A DNA stretch of 64,000 nucleotides from Candidatus Hungatella pullicola. Its GTDB lineage: Bacteria; Bacillota; Clostridia; Lachnospirales; Lachnospiraceae. The stretch spans positions 1 to 64,000 of the forward strand of contig DXFU01000040.1 of assembly GCA_019114305.1 (NCBI GenBank). The letters are read 5' to 3'. Position numbers and translations under genes: made by a program. Positions 26,601 to 34,622 of this stretch are shown piece by piece. Positions within the stretch are counted from its first letter, which is position 1. Each line of letters starts with the position of its first letter. Under the pieces are notes generated by a model. That model saw nothing but the letters and a program-made list of their open reading frames with translations. It searched no databases and was not told the origin of the DNA.

Positions 26601-27084
26601 CAATGAGACAGACCAGGAACAGACAGAACAAAGAATTTTGAGGCATCTGAGGATGAACGGTCTGGTAAACAGCAGTCTGGATGCCATTGGTCATCTGGAC
26701 AGAGAAATACAGACGGAGTCGCAGGTAATTCCTGTTGCAATGAAAAACGGTTTGATCCAGGAAGCCCGATCCAGCGTGGCAGGGGGAGAACGGTTTGAGC
26801 ATCTGAGAAAATTTGTGAGAGGAAAGCTGAAGGAAGAGGGCAAACAGATTCTGGCCGGAGATATAGACATTGCCCCTTACCGTCAGGGCAGCAGGACGGC
26901 ATGCGATTACTGCCCTTACCATTCTGTTTGCGGATTTGAACTGAAAACGGACGGATACGCTTACAGGAAATTTAAATCGCTGAAGCCGGAGGAAATCTGG
27001 CAGGAGATATCTCTACAGGAAAATAATACAGGAGGAAACGGCAGTGGCAGTCAAGTGGACGAAGCAACAGAGACAGGTAATTGA
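23611..27084 (+). CDS. addB: ATP-dependent helicase/deoxyribonuclease subunit B
   Basis: This 1157-aa protein is the AddB (RexB) subunit of the double-strand-break resection complex. Walker A is GGSGSGKTH (residues 8-16). C-terminal nuclease residues include IIDYKSGG (~935). The four Fe-S cysteines that clamp the nuclease domain are recognisable: one in EQYASCAYAHF (~776) and three in ACDYCPYHSVCGF (~1097-1106). The length matches the family. AAAGGAGAATGACAG precedes the ATG. It overlaps addA by 41 bp, ensuring paired synthesis. With AddA it unwinds and trims DNA ends and responds to Chi for RecA-dependent repair. Confidence 0.96.
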   Translation: MSLQFILGGSGSGKTHRLYTSLIQESIKRPEDRFIVLVPEQFTMQTQKEIVTLHPRHGVSNIDIVSFQRLAFRIFEELSVKNPSVLDDMGKAMVLRKVAAKEKKNLVLYKDHFAQNGFIAQMKSMLSELYQYGITPDRLKEQIPLAQGALLKQKLQDITVLYEAFRNYIQDKYITTEEILDVLCRVLPDSRYMRNAVVTLDGFTGFTPVQYRLIELFLKMCRQVTVTVTIDPSLPMGRSGQVQELFYMSRQMISRLNQLAADTNTSREKDLFLTAHPSPRAEKSKDSQSLDFLEQNLYRFRGKTWKEVPSSIELRQYEMPSKETAEVLHSIEEAVQREGLRYRDMAVITGDLGTYGRELARQFEDWGIPYFLDDKKSILKNPMVELIRSALEIIQKDFSYESVFRYLRTGLVLELSQGEQLDRLENYVIALGIRGLKRWDQTWESWYRGGKDLNLEEMNHLREDILGPLRQFYQDFCQDRATVRTMTAAVAGLLTSLDIERKMKEYQAYFENRKEYGMAKEYSQVYGLVMDLFDRLVSLLGEEAIGRKEYAQILDAGFSEVKVGVIPATVDRVVVGDITRTRLDHIKILFFVGVNDGIVPVKKENGSLFTDREREFLESNSVELAPTVREESFRQRFYLYLALTKPEQKLILSCSASDSQGKALRPSTLMNEMRKLFPGLSLKPCGPQGEYPLSLPEAKRRLTEGLREWGEGKTDLKFLQLYKNFALLEGKKEQLHQLVDAAFYSYVKKGIGKAAAKALYGSVLSGSVTRLEQYASCAYAHFLSYGLELMERQEFQLAAVDMGNLFHNSIDLCFQRMREEGRDWRNLGEEERKELVHQCVTHVTEEYGNTILKSSARNSYLAARVEKITDRTIWALAEQLKKGDFVPVGFEVSFSAADNLKAMKIPLSPSQALHLRGRIDRMDVCQDEDKLYVKIIDYKSGGTAFDLTALYYGIQLQLVVYMDAALEMEERRNPNKEVIPAGIFYYNIGDPIVDREDNETDQEQTEQRILRHLRMNGLVNSSLDAIGHLDREIQTESQVIPVAMKNGLIQEARSSVAGGERFEHLRKFVRGKLKEEGKQILAGDIDIAPYRQGSRTACDYCPYHSVCGFELKTDGYAYRKFKSLKPEEIWQEISLQENNTGGNGSGSQVDEATETGN

Positions 27085-30000
27085 AAGCAGGGACAGAAAT
27101 CTTCTGGTGTCTGCAGCGGCAGGCAGCGGAAAAACGGCTGTTTTAGTAGAGCGGATTATTGAGATGATTACAGATGAGAAGCGAAAACTGGATATTGACC
27201 GGATTTTGGTTATGACATTTACCAGAGCGGCGGCTGATGAGATGAGGGAGAGGATTCTGGAAGCGGTAGATGCCAGGCTTTTAAAAGAACCCGACAATGG
27301 CCATCTGCAGATGCAGGCGGCCATGATTCCTTATGCCCAGATTACTACCATAGACAGCTTCTGCCTTTCTCTTCTGCGGGAGCATTACAACCGTTTGGAT
27401 ATTGATCCGGCCTTCCGAGTAGGAGAAGAAGGGGAGCTTCTTCTCCTGAAAAAAGACGTGATGCAGGAGATGCTGGAGGAGTACTACCAAGAGGGCAGCA
27501 GGGAATTTATCGATTTTGTAGAAACCTATGCCCAGGGAAAGGCGGATTACGGAATTGAAGATTACATTATGCAGGTTTATACCTTCTCTCAAAGCAATCC
27601 ATGGCCTGATCAGTGGTTTGGGCAGTGCCGGATGGAACTTTCCCTTACAGACCCTAAAGAAATCTTTTCTGCCCCCTGGATGGATTTCCTCCTTGAAGAT
27701 GTCCGCCTTCAGGCAAAAGAACTGACCTCGCAGTTAAGAGAAGCCATTGAGGTGTGTGAGGAGGAAAACGGACCGGCTCCCTATATTCCCGCTCTTACAG
27801 AGGATTTAACATCCCTTGAAAAGCTGACGCAGGTGAAGAACTATGGGGAGATGAACCAGTTCCTAAATTCTATTGTCTTTGGAAGGCTTGGGGCAGTTCG
27901 CAGCAAGGAGATTGACGGGGGGAAAAAAGCCTTTGCTTCTGCCGTGAGAGACCGGGTAAAAAAAGCCGTGGGAAAGCTGAAGGAAGGACTGTGCTCTGCC
28001 TCTGAGGATCAGGCGGCAGCTGATATGGAAGGATCAGCCAGAGCAGCTGCAGTGCTTTTGGACTTGGCCCAAGATTATGCCTGTAGATATCAGCAGGCAA
28101 AAAAGGAGAAAAATCTTGTGGATTTTAATGATCTGGAACATTATGCCCTTCAGATTCTTTATGAGGAGCAGGAAGGGAAAATGGTCTGTACCAGGGAGGC
28201 TGATGAATTAAGCAGGCAGTATGAGGAAATCCTGGTAGATGAGTATCAGGACAGCAATCAGGTTCAGGAGGCGTTGGTTCAGGGCATTTCCAGGGAGCGT
28301 TTCGGTCATCCCAATGTATTCATGGTAGGTGATGTGAAGCAGAGTATTTATAAATTCCGACTGGCAAAACCAGAGCTTTTTCTGGAAAAATATGAAACCT
28401 ATCCCTGGGAGGAAGGGCCTTATCAGAAAATTGAGCTTCATCAGAATTTCAGAAGCAGAGCTCAGGTGCTTCAGGGAATCAATGATATCTTTTTTAGAAT
28501 TATGACAAGAAATCTTGGGGGAATTGTGTATACAGATGATACAGCTCTTCATCCCGGAGCGGAATTTGAGCCTACAGACAAGCCGTCCGGAGAAAAGAAC
28601 GAGCTTCTTCTGATTCATGGGGAGGGAGAAATTTTAAGGCAGTTGGATGACGAGAAAGGGGATTTTACCAGCAGGGAGATGGAGGCCAAGCTGATTGCCG
28701 CCCGCATCCGGGAGATGACAGACCCTGACAAGGGACTGTGGATCTGGGATAAGAAGCAGGGACAGTACCGCGTTGCGGCTCTGGGCGATATGGTGATCCT
28801 ATTAAGATCCCTAAGCGGCTGGGCAGAAGAGTTTGTTAATGTTCTGACAAATGAGGGAATTCCAGCCTGTGCAGAACGAAAGACAGGCTATTTTACAGCC
28901 TGGGAGGTGGAGACCGTTTTAAGTTTTCTATCTGTCATTGACAATCCCATGCAGGACATTCCTCTGGCTGCGTCTTTGAAATCTCCCATAGGAGGCGTAT
29001 CTGATCAGGAGCTGGCCCGGATTATGGCAGAGTACAAAAAAAGAACGGCGAAGGGACAGGACAGGGGAATTTACGGAGCCTGTCGCATGTATCTTAATGG
29101 GGACAATGGGCAGGAGAAAGAGGAGAGGTCAGATGAGGACTGCAAAATTTTTAATAAAGTCAGATGCTTTTGGGAGCTGCTTCAATCCTTCCGCCAGCGA
29201 AGTGCTTATCTGAGTATCTACCAGCTTCTCTGTCAGATCTATGAGGAGACAGGATTTTACGATTATGTTTCCTCCATGCCTTCCGGGGACTTGAGAAAGG
29301 CCAATCTGGATATGCTTGCCGAGAAGGCTCTGGCTTATGAAAAAACCAGTTATACCGGTCTGTTTCATTTTGTCCGCTATATTGAAAATCTGAGAAAGTA
29401 TGACACGGATTTTGGAGAGGCATCTCTTGCCGGTCAGGACAATATTCTTCGGATTATGAGCATCCATAAAAGCAAGGGACTGGAGTTTCCTGTTGTTTTT
29501 CTTGCCGGTATGGGAAAGAAGTTTAACAAGCAGGATGCTTATGGAAGAATCCTTATAGACTCTGAACTGGGAATTGCTACAGATTATGTGGATTTAGAGC
29601 GGAGAGTGAGAACCTCTACTTTGAAAAAACAGGCTCTGAAACGGAAAATGGAGCTGGATTCCATGGGAGAGGAGCTGAGGGTTCTCTATGTTGCTATGAC
29701 AAGGGCAAAGGAAAAATTGGTGATGGTGGGAATGGACCGGCATCTGGACAAGAAATTGGAGCGTTTTGGCTCTATGAATCTTGGCAGAGGAGGGATTCCA
29801 TTTACCATCCTTTCCACTGCAGAGTCCTGTCTTGACTGGCTTCTTATGTGTCTGGCAGACAGGATTGTCAGCGGAGGAGAAGAAAAAACAGTGGATGGGG
29901 GAGCTGCCTTGGTAAAGGAGTACTCTGCCCCGGATCTGATTGGAAGAGAGATTGAAAGACAGGCAAAGAAGCAGATATCCAAAGATATGCTTCTGAATCT

Positions 30001-30730
30001 GGATCTGTCTCAGGATTTTGATGAGATGTACGGACAGCATCTTGCAGAAGCTTTAGACTATGTCTATCCTTACAGGGAGGACATCGGACTTCATACAAAA
30101 GTGTCCGTATCAGAACTGAAGCAGAGGGGACAGTTTGCCGACGAGGAAGAAAGTGATTTTCTTCCCACAATCCCCGCCTTCCTTATGGACAGAGAGGCTG
30201 GAAATCAATCGGTTGACGCCGCCGCAAGGGGTACTGCCTATCACCGGGCATTTCAGCTTCTGGATTTTGGCCCACTTACCAGCCAGGAAGCGGTAGTTCG
30301 GGAGCTTTCCCGCCTGGCGGTAAGCGGAAGCCTTGATAAGGATAGCTTTGACTTAATCGATTCACGGAAAATATGGGGATTTTTAAGTTCTCCTTTGGGG
30401 AAAAGATTCAGTCAGGCTCAGAGGGAAGGAAGACTGTATAAAGAGCAGCAGTTTGTCATAGGGATTCCGGCCAGAGAAATGGATTTGTGCCATTCTCAGG
30501 AACTGGTATTGATTCAGGGGATTATTGACGCTTATATGGAGGAAGAGGGGGAATTGGTGCTGGTAGATTATAAAACGGATTTTGTTAAAAGAGGAGAGGA
30601 AAAAATCCTTATTGACAGATACCAGACTCAGCTGGAATACTATAAAAGGGCTTTGGAGCAGATGACAGGGAAAAAAGTGAAGGAAAAAGCCATTTATTCT
30701 CTGGCTCTTCAGAAGGAAATTCTGCTTTAA
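27044..30730 (+). CDS. addA: ATP-dependent helicase/nuclease subunit A
   Basis: This is a 1228-aa UvrD-like SF1 helicase with a C-terminal RecB-type nuclease. The GTG start at 27044 is fixed by AGGAGG 8 bases upstream and lies within addB. Helicase motifs are VSAAAGSGKTAVL (~24), motif II VDEYQDSN (~398), motif V IHKSKGLEFPVVFLAG (~807) and motif VI VLYVAMTRAKEKL. The nuclease motifs are GTAYHRAFQ (~1063), ILVDYKTDFV-like LVLVDYKTD (~1174) and YQTQLEYYKRAL. All catalytic residues appear intact. It is the motor and 3'-strand nuclease of the AddAB complex. Confidence 0.96.
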   Translation: MAVKWTKQQRQVIESRDRNLLVSAAAGSGKTAVLVERIIEMITDEKRKLDIDRILVMTFTRAAADEMRERILEAVDARLLKEPDNGHLQMQAAMIPYAQITTIDSFCLSLLREHYNRLDIDPAFRVGEEGELLLLKKDVMQEMLEEYYQEGSREFIDFVETYAQGKADYGIEDYIMQVYTFSQSNPWPDQWFGQCRMELSLTDPKEIFSAPWMDFLLEDVRLQAKELTSQLREAIEVCEEENGPAPYIPALTEDLTSLEKLTQVKNYGEMNQFLNSIVFGRLGAVRSKEIDGGKKAFASAVRDRVKKAVGKLKEGLCSASEDQAAADMEGSARAAAVLLDLAQDYACRYQQAKKEKNLVDFNDLEHYALQILYEEQEGKMVCTREADELSRQYEEILVDEYQDSNQVQEALVQGISRERFGHPNVFMVGDVKQSIYKFRLAKPELFLEKYETYPWEEGPYQKIELHQNFRSRAQVLQGINDIFFRIMTRNLGGIVYTDDTALHPGAEFEPTDKPSGEKNELLLIHGEGEILRQLDDEKGDFTSREMEAKLIAARIREMTDPDKGLWIWDKKQGQYRVAALGDMVILLRSLSGWAEEFVNVLTNEGIPACAERKTGYFTAWEVETVLSFLSVIDNPMQDIPLAASLKSPIGGVSDQELARIMAEYKKRTAKGQDRGIYGACRMYLNGDNGQEKEERSDEDCKIFNKVRCFWELLQSFRQRSAYLSIYQLLCQIYEETGFYDYVSSMPSGDLRKANLDMLAEKALAYEKTSYTGLFHFVRYIENLRKYDTDFGEASLAGQDNILRIMSIHKSKGLEFPVVFLAGMGKKFNKQDAYGRILIDSELGIATDYVDLERRVRTSTLKKQALKRKMELDSMGEELRVLYVAMTRAKEKLVMVGMDRHLDKKLERFGSMNLGRGGIPFTILSTAESCLDWLLMCLADRIVSGGEEKTVDGGAALVKEYSAPDLIGREIERQAKKQISKDMLLNLDLSQDFDEMYGQHLAEALDYVYPYREDIGLHTKVSVSELKQRGQFADEEESDFLPTIPAFLMDREAGNQSVDAAARGTAYHRAFQLLDFGPLTSQEAVVRELSRLAVSGSLDKDSFDLIDSRKIWGFLSSPLGKRFSQAQREGRLYKEQQFVIGIPAREMDLCHSQELVLIQGIIDAYMEEEGELVLVDYKTDFVKRGEEKILIDRYQTQLEYYKRALEQMTGKKVKEKAIYSLALQKEILL

Positions 30731-30795
30731 TCCCGGAAAACGCAGGTAAAAAGCCTGGGTTTTAGGAACAAAAGATCAAAGATAAGGAGACAGAT

Positions 30796-31758
30796 ATGAA
30801 TATTGCCTTTGCCCCCATGGAGGGAATCACAGGATATGTGTACCGTAATGCCCATAAACATTTTTTTCCGGGAACAGACCGTTACTTTTCCCCATTTTTG
30901 GTGCCTACTCAGAATCGGCGGTTTACGTCCAGAGAGAAAAATGACATACTTCCGGAGCATAATCAGTCTCTTACGCTGATTCCCCAGATATTGACCAATG
31001 ACGGAGAAAACTTTATCTGGGCTGCGGGAGAACTGAAGGCAATGGGATATCATCATGTGAACCTGAACCTCGGCTGTCCGTCAGGGACGGTTGTTTCCAA
31101 AGGAAGAGGAGCCGGATTTTTGGCAGATCCCCAGAAGCTGAAACGCTTTCTGGATAAGATTTTTGAAAATAGTCAGGTGGAAATATCTATTAAAACCAGA
31201 ATTGGGAAAGAGGATCCAGATGAATTTTACCGTCTGATAGAAATTTTCAATCAGTATCCTTTGAAGGAACTGATTATTCATCCCAGAATACAGAAGGATT
31301 TTTATAAGAATACTCCAAATTGGGATATGTTTGAATTTGGACAAAGAGAAAGCAGGAATCCGGTGTGTTATAATGGAAATCTTTTCGCCAGGAAGGATTG
31401 GGAAGAACTGAAAAAGAAGTTTCCCCAGACAGATCATATTATGCTGGGAAGAGGATTGGTGGCAAATCCTGCTTTGGCAGATATCATCAAAGGCGGAAAA
31501 GCTCTGACACCAGAAACACTCAAGGCATTCCATGATGAAATCTGCCATGGTTATGAGAACGTGATACCGGGGGATAAGAATGTACTCTTTAAGATGAAGG
31601 AACTGTGGTTTTACCTGGGTTTCCTGTTTCGGGAAAGTGAAAATTTGAAAAAGAAGATCAGAAAGACACAGAAGCTAAGTGAGTATCGGGCGCTGGTAAA
31701 TCAGATATTTCAGCAGTGCCCTATGGATCCGGAAGGAAGCTATTTCCCCCAGCTGTGA
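30796..31758 (+). CDS. tRNA-dihydrouridine synthase family protein
   Basis: This is a 320-aa FMN-dependent TIM-barrel enzyme that reduces uridines in the tRNA D-loop. Family marks are AFAPMEGIT at the start, PQILTND, NLNLGCPSGTVVSKGRGAGFL (~88, with the catalytic Cys), ISIKTRIG, LIIHPRIQKDFY and HIMLGRGLVANPAL. The C-terminus is helical, as in Dus proteins. The ribosome site is AAGGAGACAGAT. It follows addA by 65 bp and may be read through from it. It ends at a hairpin shared with tmRNA on the other strand. Confidence 0.92.
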   Translation: MNIAFAPMEGITGYVYRNAHKHFFPGTDRYFSPFLVPTQNRRFTSREKNDILPEHNQSLTLIPQILTNDGENFIWAAGELKAMGYHHVNLNLGCPSGTVVSKGRGAGFLADPQKLKRFLDKIFENSQVEISIKTRIGKEDPDEFYRLIEIFNQYPLKELIIHPRIQKDFYKNTPNWDMFEFGQRESRNPVCYNGNLFARKDWEELKKKFPQTDHIMLGRGLVANPALADIIKGGKALTPETLKAFHDEICHGYENVIPGDKNVLFKMKELWFYLGFLFRESENLKKKIRKTQKLSEYRALVNQIFQQCPMDPEGSYFPQL

Positions 31759-31771
31759 AAATGATGAAAAT

Positions 31772-31820
31772 AAAAAACCCGGCGTTTATCAGGAAAGGCC
31801 TGATAAACACTGGGTTTTTA
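31772..31820. terminator. Bidirectional terminator shared by dus and ssrA
   Basis: AAAAAACCCGGCGTTTATCAGG (in part) at 31772-31793 pairs with CCTGATAAACACTGGGTTTT at 31799-31818, with a five-base loop and A/T runs on both sides. It serves dus on the plus strand and tmRNA on the minus strand. Confidence 0.92.
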
Positions 31821-31825
31821 AAGAG

Positions 31826-32167
31826 TGGAGTAGACGGGAGTTGAACCCGTGTCCAAAAACCAATCCCCTGTTCTTCTACTATCATAGTCAGTTTATTGAC
31901 ATTCCCTCCGCTGCCCGGGAACTGACACTCTGACAGCTTCAGTAGCTTCATAATACGCCCATACACTCAAAGCTTTGTATATGTCGTTTCTCACATAGTC
32001 GATGCCGGATTCTCAAGGTGTGAGTGCCCTGAGGCCGACAAAGCTGCAATTAGGCAGCTAATGCTAATTCGTTCTTGTTAGCGTTTATATTTAGGTTTGC
32101 CATTTAACGCATTGCATGCGGATAGCTTCACCAGCTTCATAGTCCCTGTCGAAACCAGTACTACCCC
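31826..32167 (-). ncRNA. ssrA: tmRNA (transfer-messenger RNA)
   Basis: This is a 342-nt RNA on the minus strand. The 5' end GGGGTAG (from 32167) pairs with CTACTCC at the 3' end to form the acceptor stem. The tRNA-like part keeps CTGGTTTCGACAGGG and GGGTTCAACTCCCGTC (T arm). The tag frame begins at the resume codon GCA and reads ANLNINANKNELALAA, then TAA. The LALAA ending is a normal ClpXP-type degron. The tag is 16 residues, longer than the 10-11 of many bacteria. The bases after the discriminator A are CTC, so the CCA tail is not encoded. tmRNA rescues stalled ribosomes with SmpB, whose gene is not in this window. Confidence 0.95.
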
Positions 32168-32281
32168 TTATTGGGATTCATTTTGAGCATTATCATACTA
32201 TCACGGATCAGATGCTTTGTCAACGCCGTCACAGCTTTTTGGAGGAAATTTCTTTGGGGATTTTTGAAGATTTCGGCTCTT

Positions 32282-32310
32282 TTGCATTGATAATCCATAT
32301 TTGTTATAGT
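32282..32310 (+). promoter_or_regulatory. Promoter of the MarR-ABC exporter operon
   Basis: The -35 TTGCAT (32282-32287), a 17-bp spacer and the -10 TATAGT (32305-32310) are seen, about 75 bp before the MarR start codon. Confidence 0.65.
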
Positions 32311-32324
32311 ATTATAAATACAAT

Positions 32325-32361
32325 TAGTTAAACACTTAATAATTAAATATTTAATAGTTAA
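32325..32361 (+). promoter_or_regulatory. Probable MarR operator
   Basis: The perfect 14-bp palindrome ATTAAATATTTAAT (32342-32355) lies just downstream of the promoter. TAGTTAA occurs on each side (32325-32331 and 32355-32361). The position between promoter and the regulator's own gene suits autorepression. Confidence 0.5.
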
Positions 32362-32385
32362 GACTAAAACAAACGGAGGTAGAAA

Positions 32386-32892
32386 ATGAATGAGATGGTA
32401 AGAAATCCTTCAAGGGATGGGGAAGACTGTGATACAGAAGGCTTCTGTTTTTTGTCGTATTATATGAAGATTTTGAAGCTGTATCGCAGCCTGGTTGATC
32501 AGCGCTTAAAGGACAGAGGAGTACATCAGAGCTATCAGCAGCTTCTCATAATTCTTTCCCAGCATCCCAATATATCTCAGAAGGAAATGGCGCGGATGCT
32601 TCATATTTCAACACCCGCCATTACAGCCGCTGCAAAGAAGCTGGAGCGGGAAGGATATATAAGACGTCTGGTAAGTGAGGAGGACAATCGTGTTAACCGC
32701 ATAAGTCTTACGGAGGAAGGAAAGACACTGGCTCAAACCATACGGCAAAGCTGTAGGGAGATAGAAAGAGGAATGATGGAAGGATTTTCTGAAAATGATA
32801 AAAAGGAGATGGCTGGTCATTTGAATCGGATTTATTCTAATTTGTCCAGGCTATCTCCTGAGGATAGAAAAGAAGGAGTGGATAAAAAGTGA
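32386..32892 (+). CDS. MarR-family transcriptional regulator
   Basis: This is a 168-aa protein with the MarR winged helix: ISQKEMARMLHISTPAITAAAKKLEREGYIRR followed by the wing EDNRVNRISLTEEG. Flanking helices serve dimerisation. GGAGG precedes the start by 6-7 bases. Its stop overlaps the start of the first ABC exporter gene (GTGA), so the three genes form an operon. MarR proteins typically repress an exporter operon until a toxic ligand binds. Confidence 0.92.
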   Translation: MNEMVRNPSRDGEDCDTEGFCFLSYYMKILKLYRSLVDQRLKDRGVHQSYQQLLIILSQHPNISQKEMARMLHISTPAITAAAKKLEREGYIRRLVSEEDNRVNRISLTEEGKTLAQTIRQSCREIERGMMEGFSENDKKEMAGHLNRIYSNLSRLSPEDRKEGVDKK

Positions 32893-34622
32893 AGCGTTAC
32901 TGGAAATATATAAAGCCTTATTTAGGTTCTTTCATTCTTGCTCCCCTGCTGATGGTGACGGAAGTGTTTGGTGAGGTAACCCTTCCAAAGCTGATGTCTC
33001 TGATTATTAATCATGGTGTGGCTGAAAAAAATGTATCTTACATTCTATCTATCGGCGGCGTCATGGCGGCAGTGGCAGTTCTGATGGCAGTGGGAGGCAT
33101 TGGAGGCGCTTATTTTGCGGCCAAAGCTTCCATATGCTTTAGTACAGATCTGAGAAAGGATGTATTTGACAAGGTACAGGAGTTTTCTTTCAAGAATATA
33201 GATGATTTCAGCACAGGTTCTCTTGTTACAAGACTGACCAATGATATTCAGCAGATTCAGAATGTAGTCATGATGAGTCTGCGAACTTTGTTCCGCGCAC
33301 CTGGTATGTTAATCGGAGGCTTGATTATGGCTTATCTGATGAATCGTCAGCTGATGGTGATTCTCCTTGTGGTTATGCCTCTTTTGCTGCTTGCTATCTT
33401 TCTGCTTTTAAGGACAGCGTTCCCTAAATTTATGGCCATGCAGAAAAAGATCGACCGGCTTAATTCCAGCGTTCAGGAAGCGCTGACCAATGTTCGGGTA
33501 ATTAAATCCTTTGTCCGGGAGGAATATGAGGAGGAGAAGTTTAAAGCCGCCAATAAGGATCTGAAAGAGGGAAGCTTACAGGCTATGAGAATTGTTATCG
33601 CTACTATGCCTGTTATGATGCTTGCCATGAATCTGACTACCCTGGCAGTGGTATGGTACGGAGGCAATCTGATTATAGGCGGATTTATGCAGGTTGGAGA
33701 TCTGACTGCATTTACTACCTATATCGTCCAGATTTTGATGTCTCTGATGATGGTTTCTATGGTGTTTTTACAGGCTTCCAGAGCGCTGGCTTCTCTGAAG
33801 CGTGTTCGGGAGGTGCTGGATACGAAAGTAGATCTGACTGATGACAGCGGGGCAAGAAAAGATGCGCTCGTTGAGAAGGGAAAGGTAGAATTTAAAAATG
33901 TCAGTTTCCAGTACAATAAAAATTCTGGTGAAATGATTCTTAAATCCATTGATTTTACTGCATTTCCCGGCCAGACCGTTGGAATTATCGGCGCTACAGG
34001 AAGCGGAAAAACTACTTTGGTACAGCTGATTCCAAGGCTGTACGATGTAAACCGGGGACAGGTCCTGGTAGACGACATTGATGTCCGCGACTATTCGCTG
34101 AAAAATCTGAGAGAAGGTGTTGGCATGGTGCTTCAGAAAAATGTACTTTTTTCCGGAACCATTGAGGAAAATCTTCTTTGGGGAGATGAAAACGCTTCTA
34201 TGGAAGAGATAAGAGAGGCGGTCAGGAGCGCCCAAGCAGACGGGTTTGTTGCCAGTTTTTCTCATGGGTATGATACAGATTTGGGACAGGGAGGCGTCAA
34301 CGTATCAGGAGGGCAGAAACAGAGACTGTGTATTGCCAGAGCTCTTTTAAAGAAGCCTAAAATTCTTATTCTTGATGACAGTACTTCTGCTGTGGATACA
34401 GCCACAGAGGCAAAAATTCGCCAGTGCTTTCAGACAACCCTTAAAGATACCACCAAGATTATCATTGCCCAGCGAATCAGCTCTGTGGAATCTGCGGACC
34501 TGATATTGGTTCTGGATGAAGGAAGAATTGTGGGACAGGGAAATCATCAGCAGCTGATTCAATCCTGCCGGGAATATCAGGAAATCTATTATTCCCAGAG
34601 AGATAAGGAGGTGGGGGCATAA
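32889..34622 (+). CDS. ABC exporter half-transporter with non-canonical nucleotide site
   Basis: This 577-aa protein has an N-terminal six-helix exporter domain and a C-terminal ATPase. The GTG start overlaps the MarR stop behind AAGGAG. ATPase motifs are GATGSGKTT (~368), VSGGQKQR (~472) and Walker B LILDDSTS (~493), where the catalytic Glu is replaced by Asp. The switch loop reads IIIAQRISS, with Gln for His. These changes mark the degenerate-site subunit of heterodimeric exporters such as TM287/288 or BmrC/BmrD. Its partner is the next gene, coupled by TAATG. The likely cargo is a drug or an amphipathic compound. Confidence 0.92.
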   Translation: MKRYWKYIKPYLGSFILAPLLMVTEVFGEVTLPKLMSLIINHGVAEKNVSYILSIGGVMAAVAVLMAVGGIGGAYFAAKASICFSTDLRKDVFDKVQEFSFKNIDDFSTGSLVTRLTNDIQQIQNVVMMSLRTLFRAPGMLIGGLIMAYLMNRQLMVILLVVMPLLLLAIFLLLRTAFPKFMAMQKKIDRLNSSVQEALTNVRVIKSFVREEYEEEKFKAANKDLKEGSLQAMRIVIATMPVMMLAMNLTTLAVVWYGGNLIIGGFMQVGDLTAFTTYIVQILMSLMMVSMVFLQASRALASLKRVREVLDTKVDLTDDSGARKDALVEKGKVEFKNVSFQYNKNSGEMILKSIDFTAFPGQTVGIIGATGSGKTTLVQLIPRLYDVNRGQVLVDDIDVRDYSLKNLREGVGMVLQKNVLFSGTIEENLLWGDENASMEEIREAVRSAQADGFVASFSHGYDTDLGQGGVNVSGGQKQRLCIARALLKKPKILILDDSTSAVDTATEAKIRQCFQTTLKDTTKIIIAQRISSVESADLILVLDEGRIVGQGNHQQLIQSCREYQEIYYSQRDKEVGA

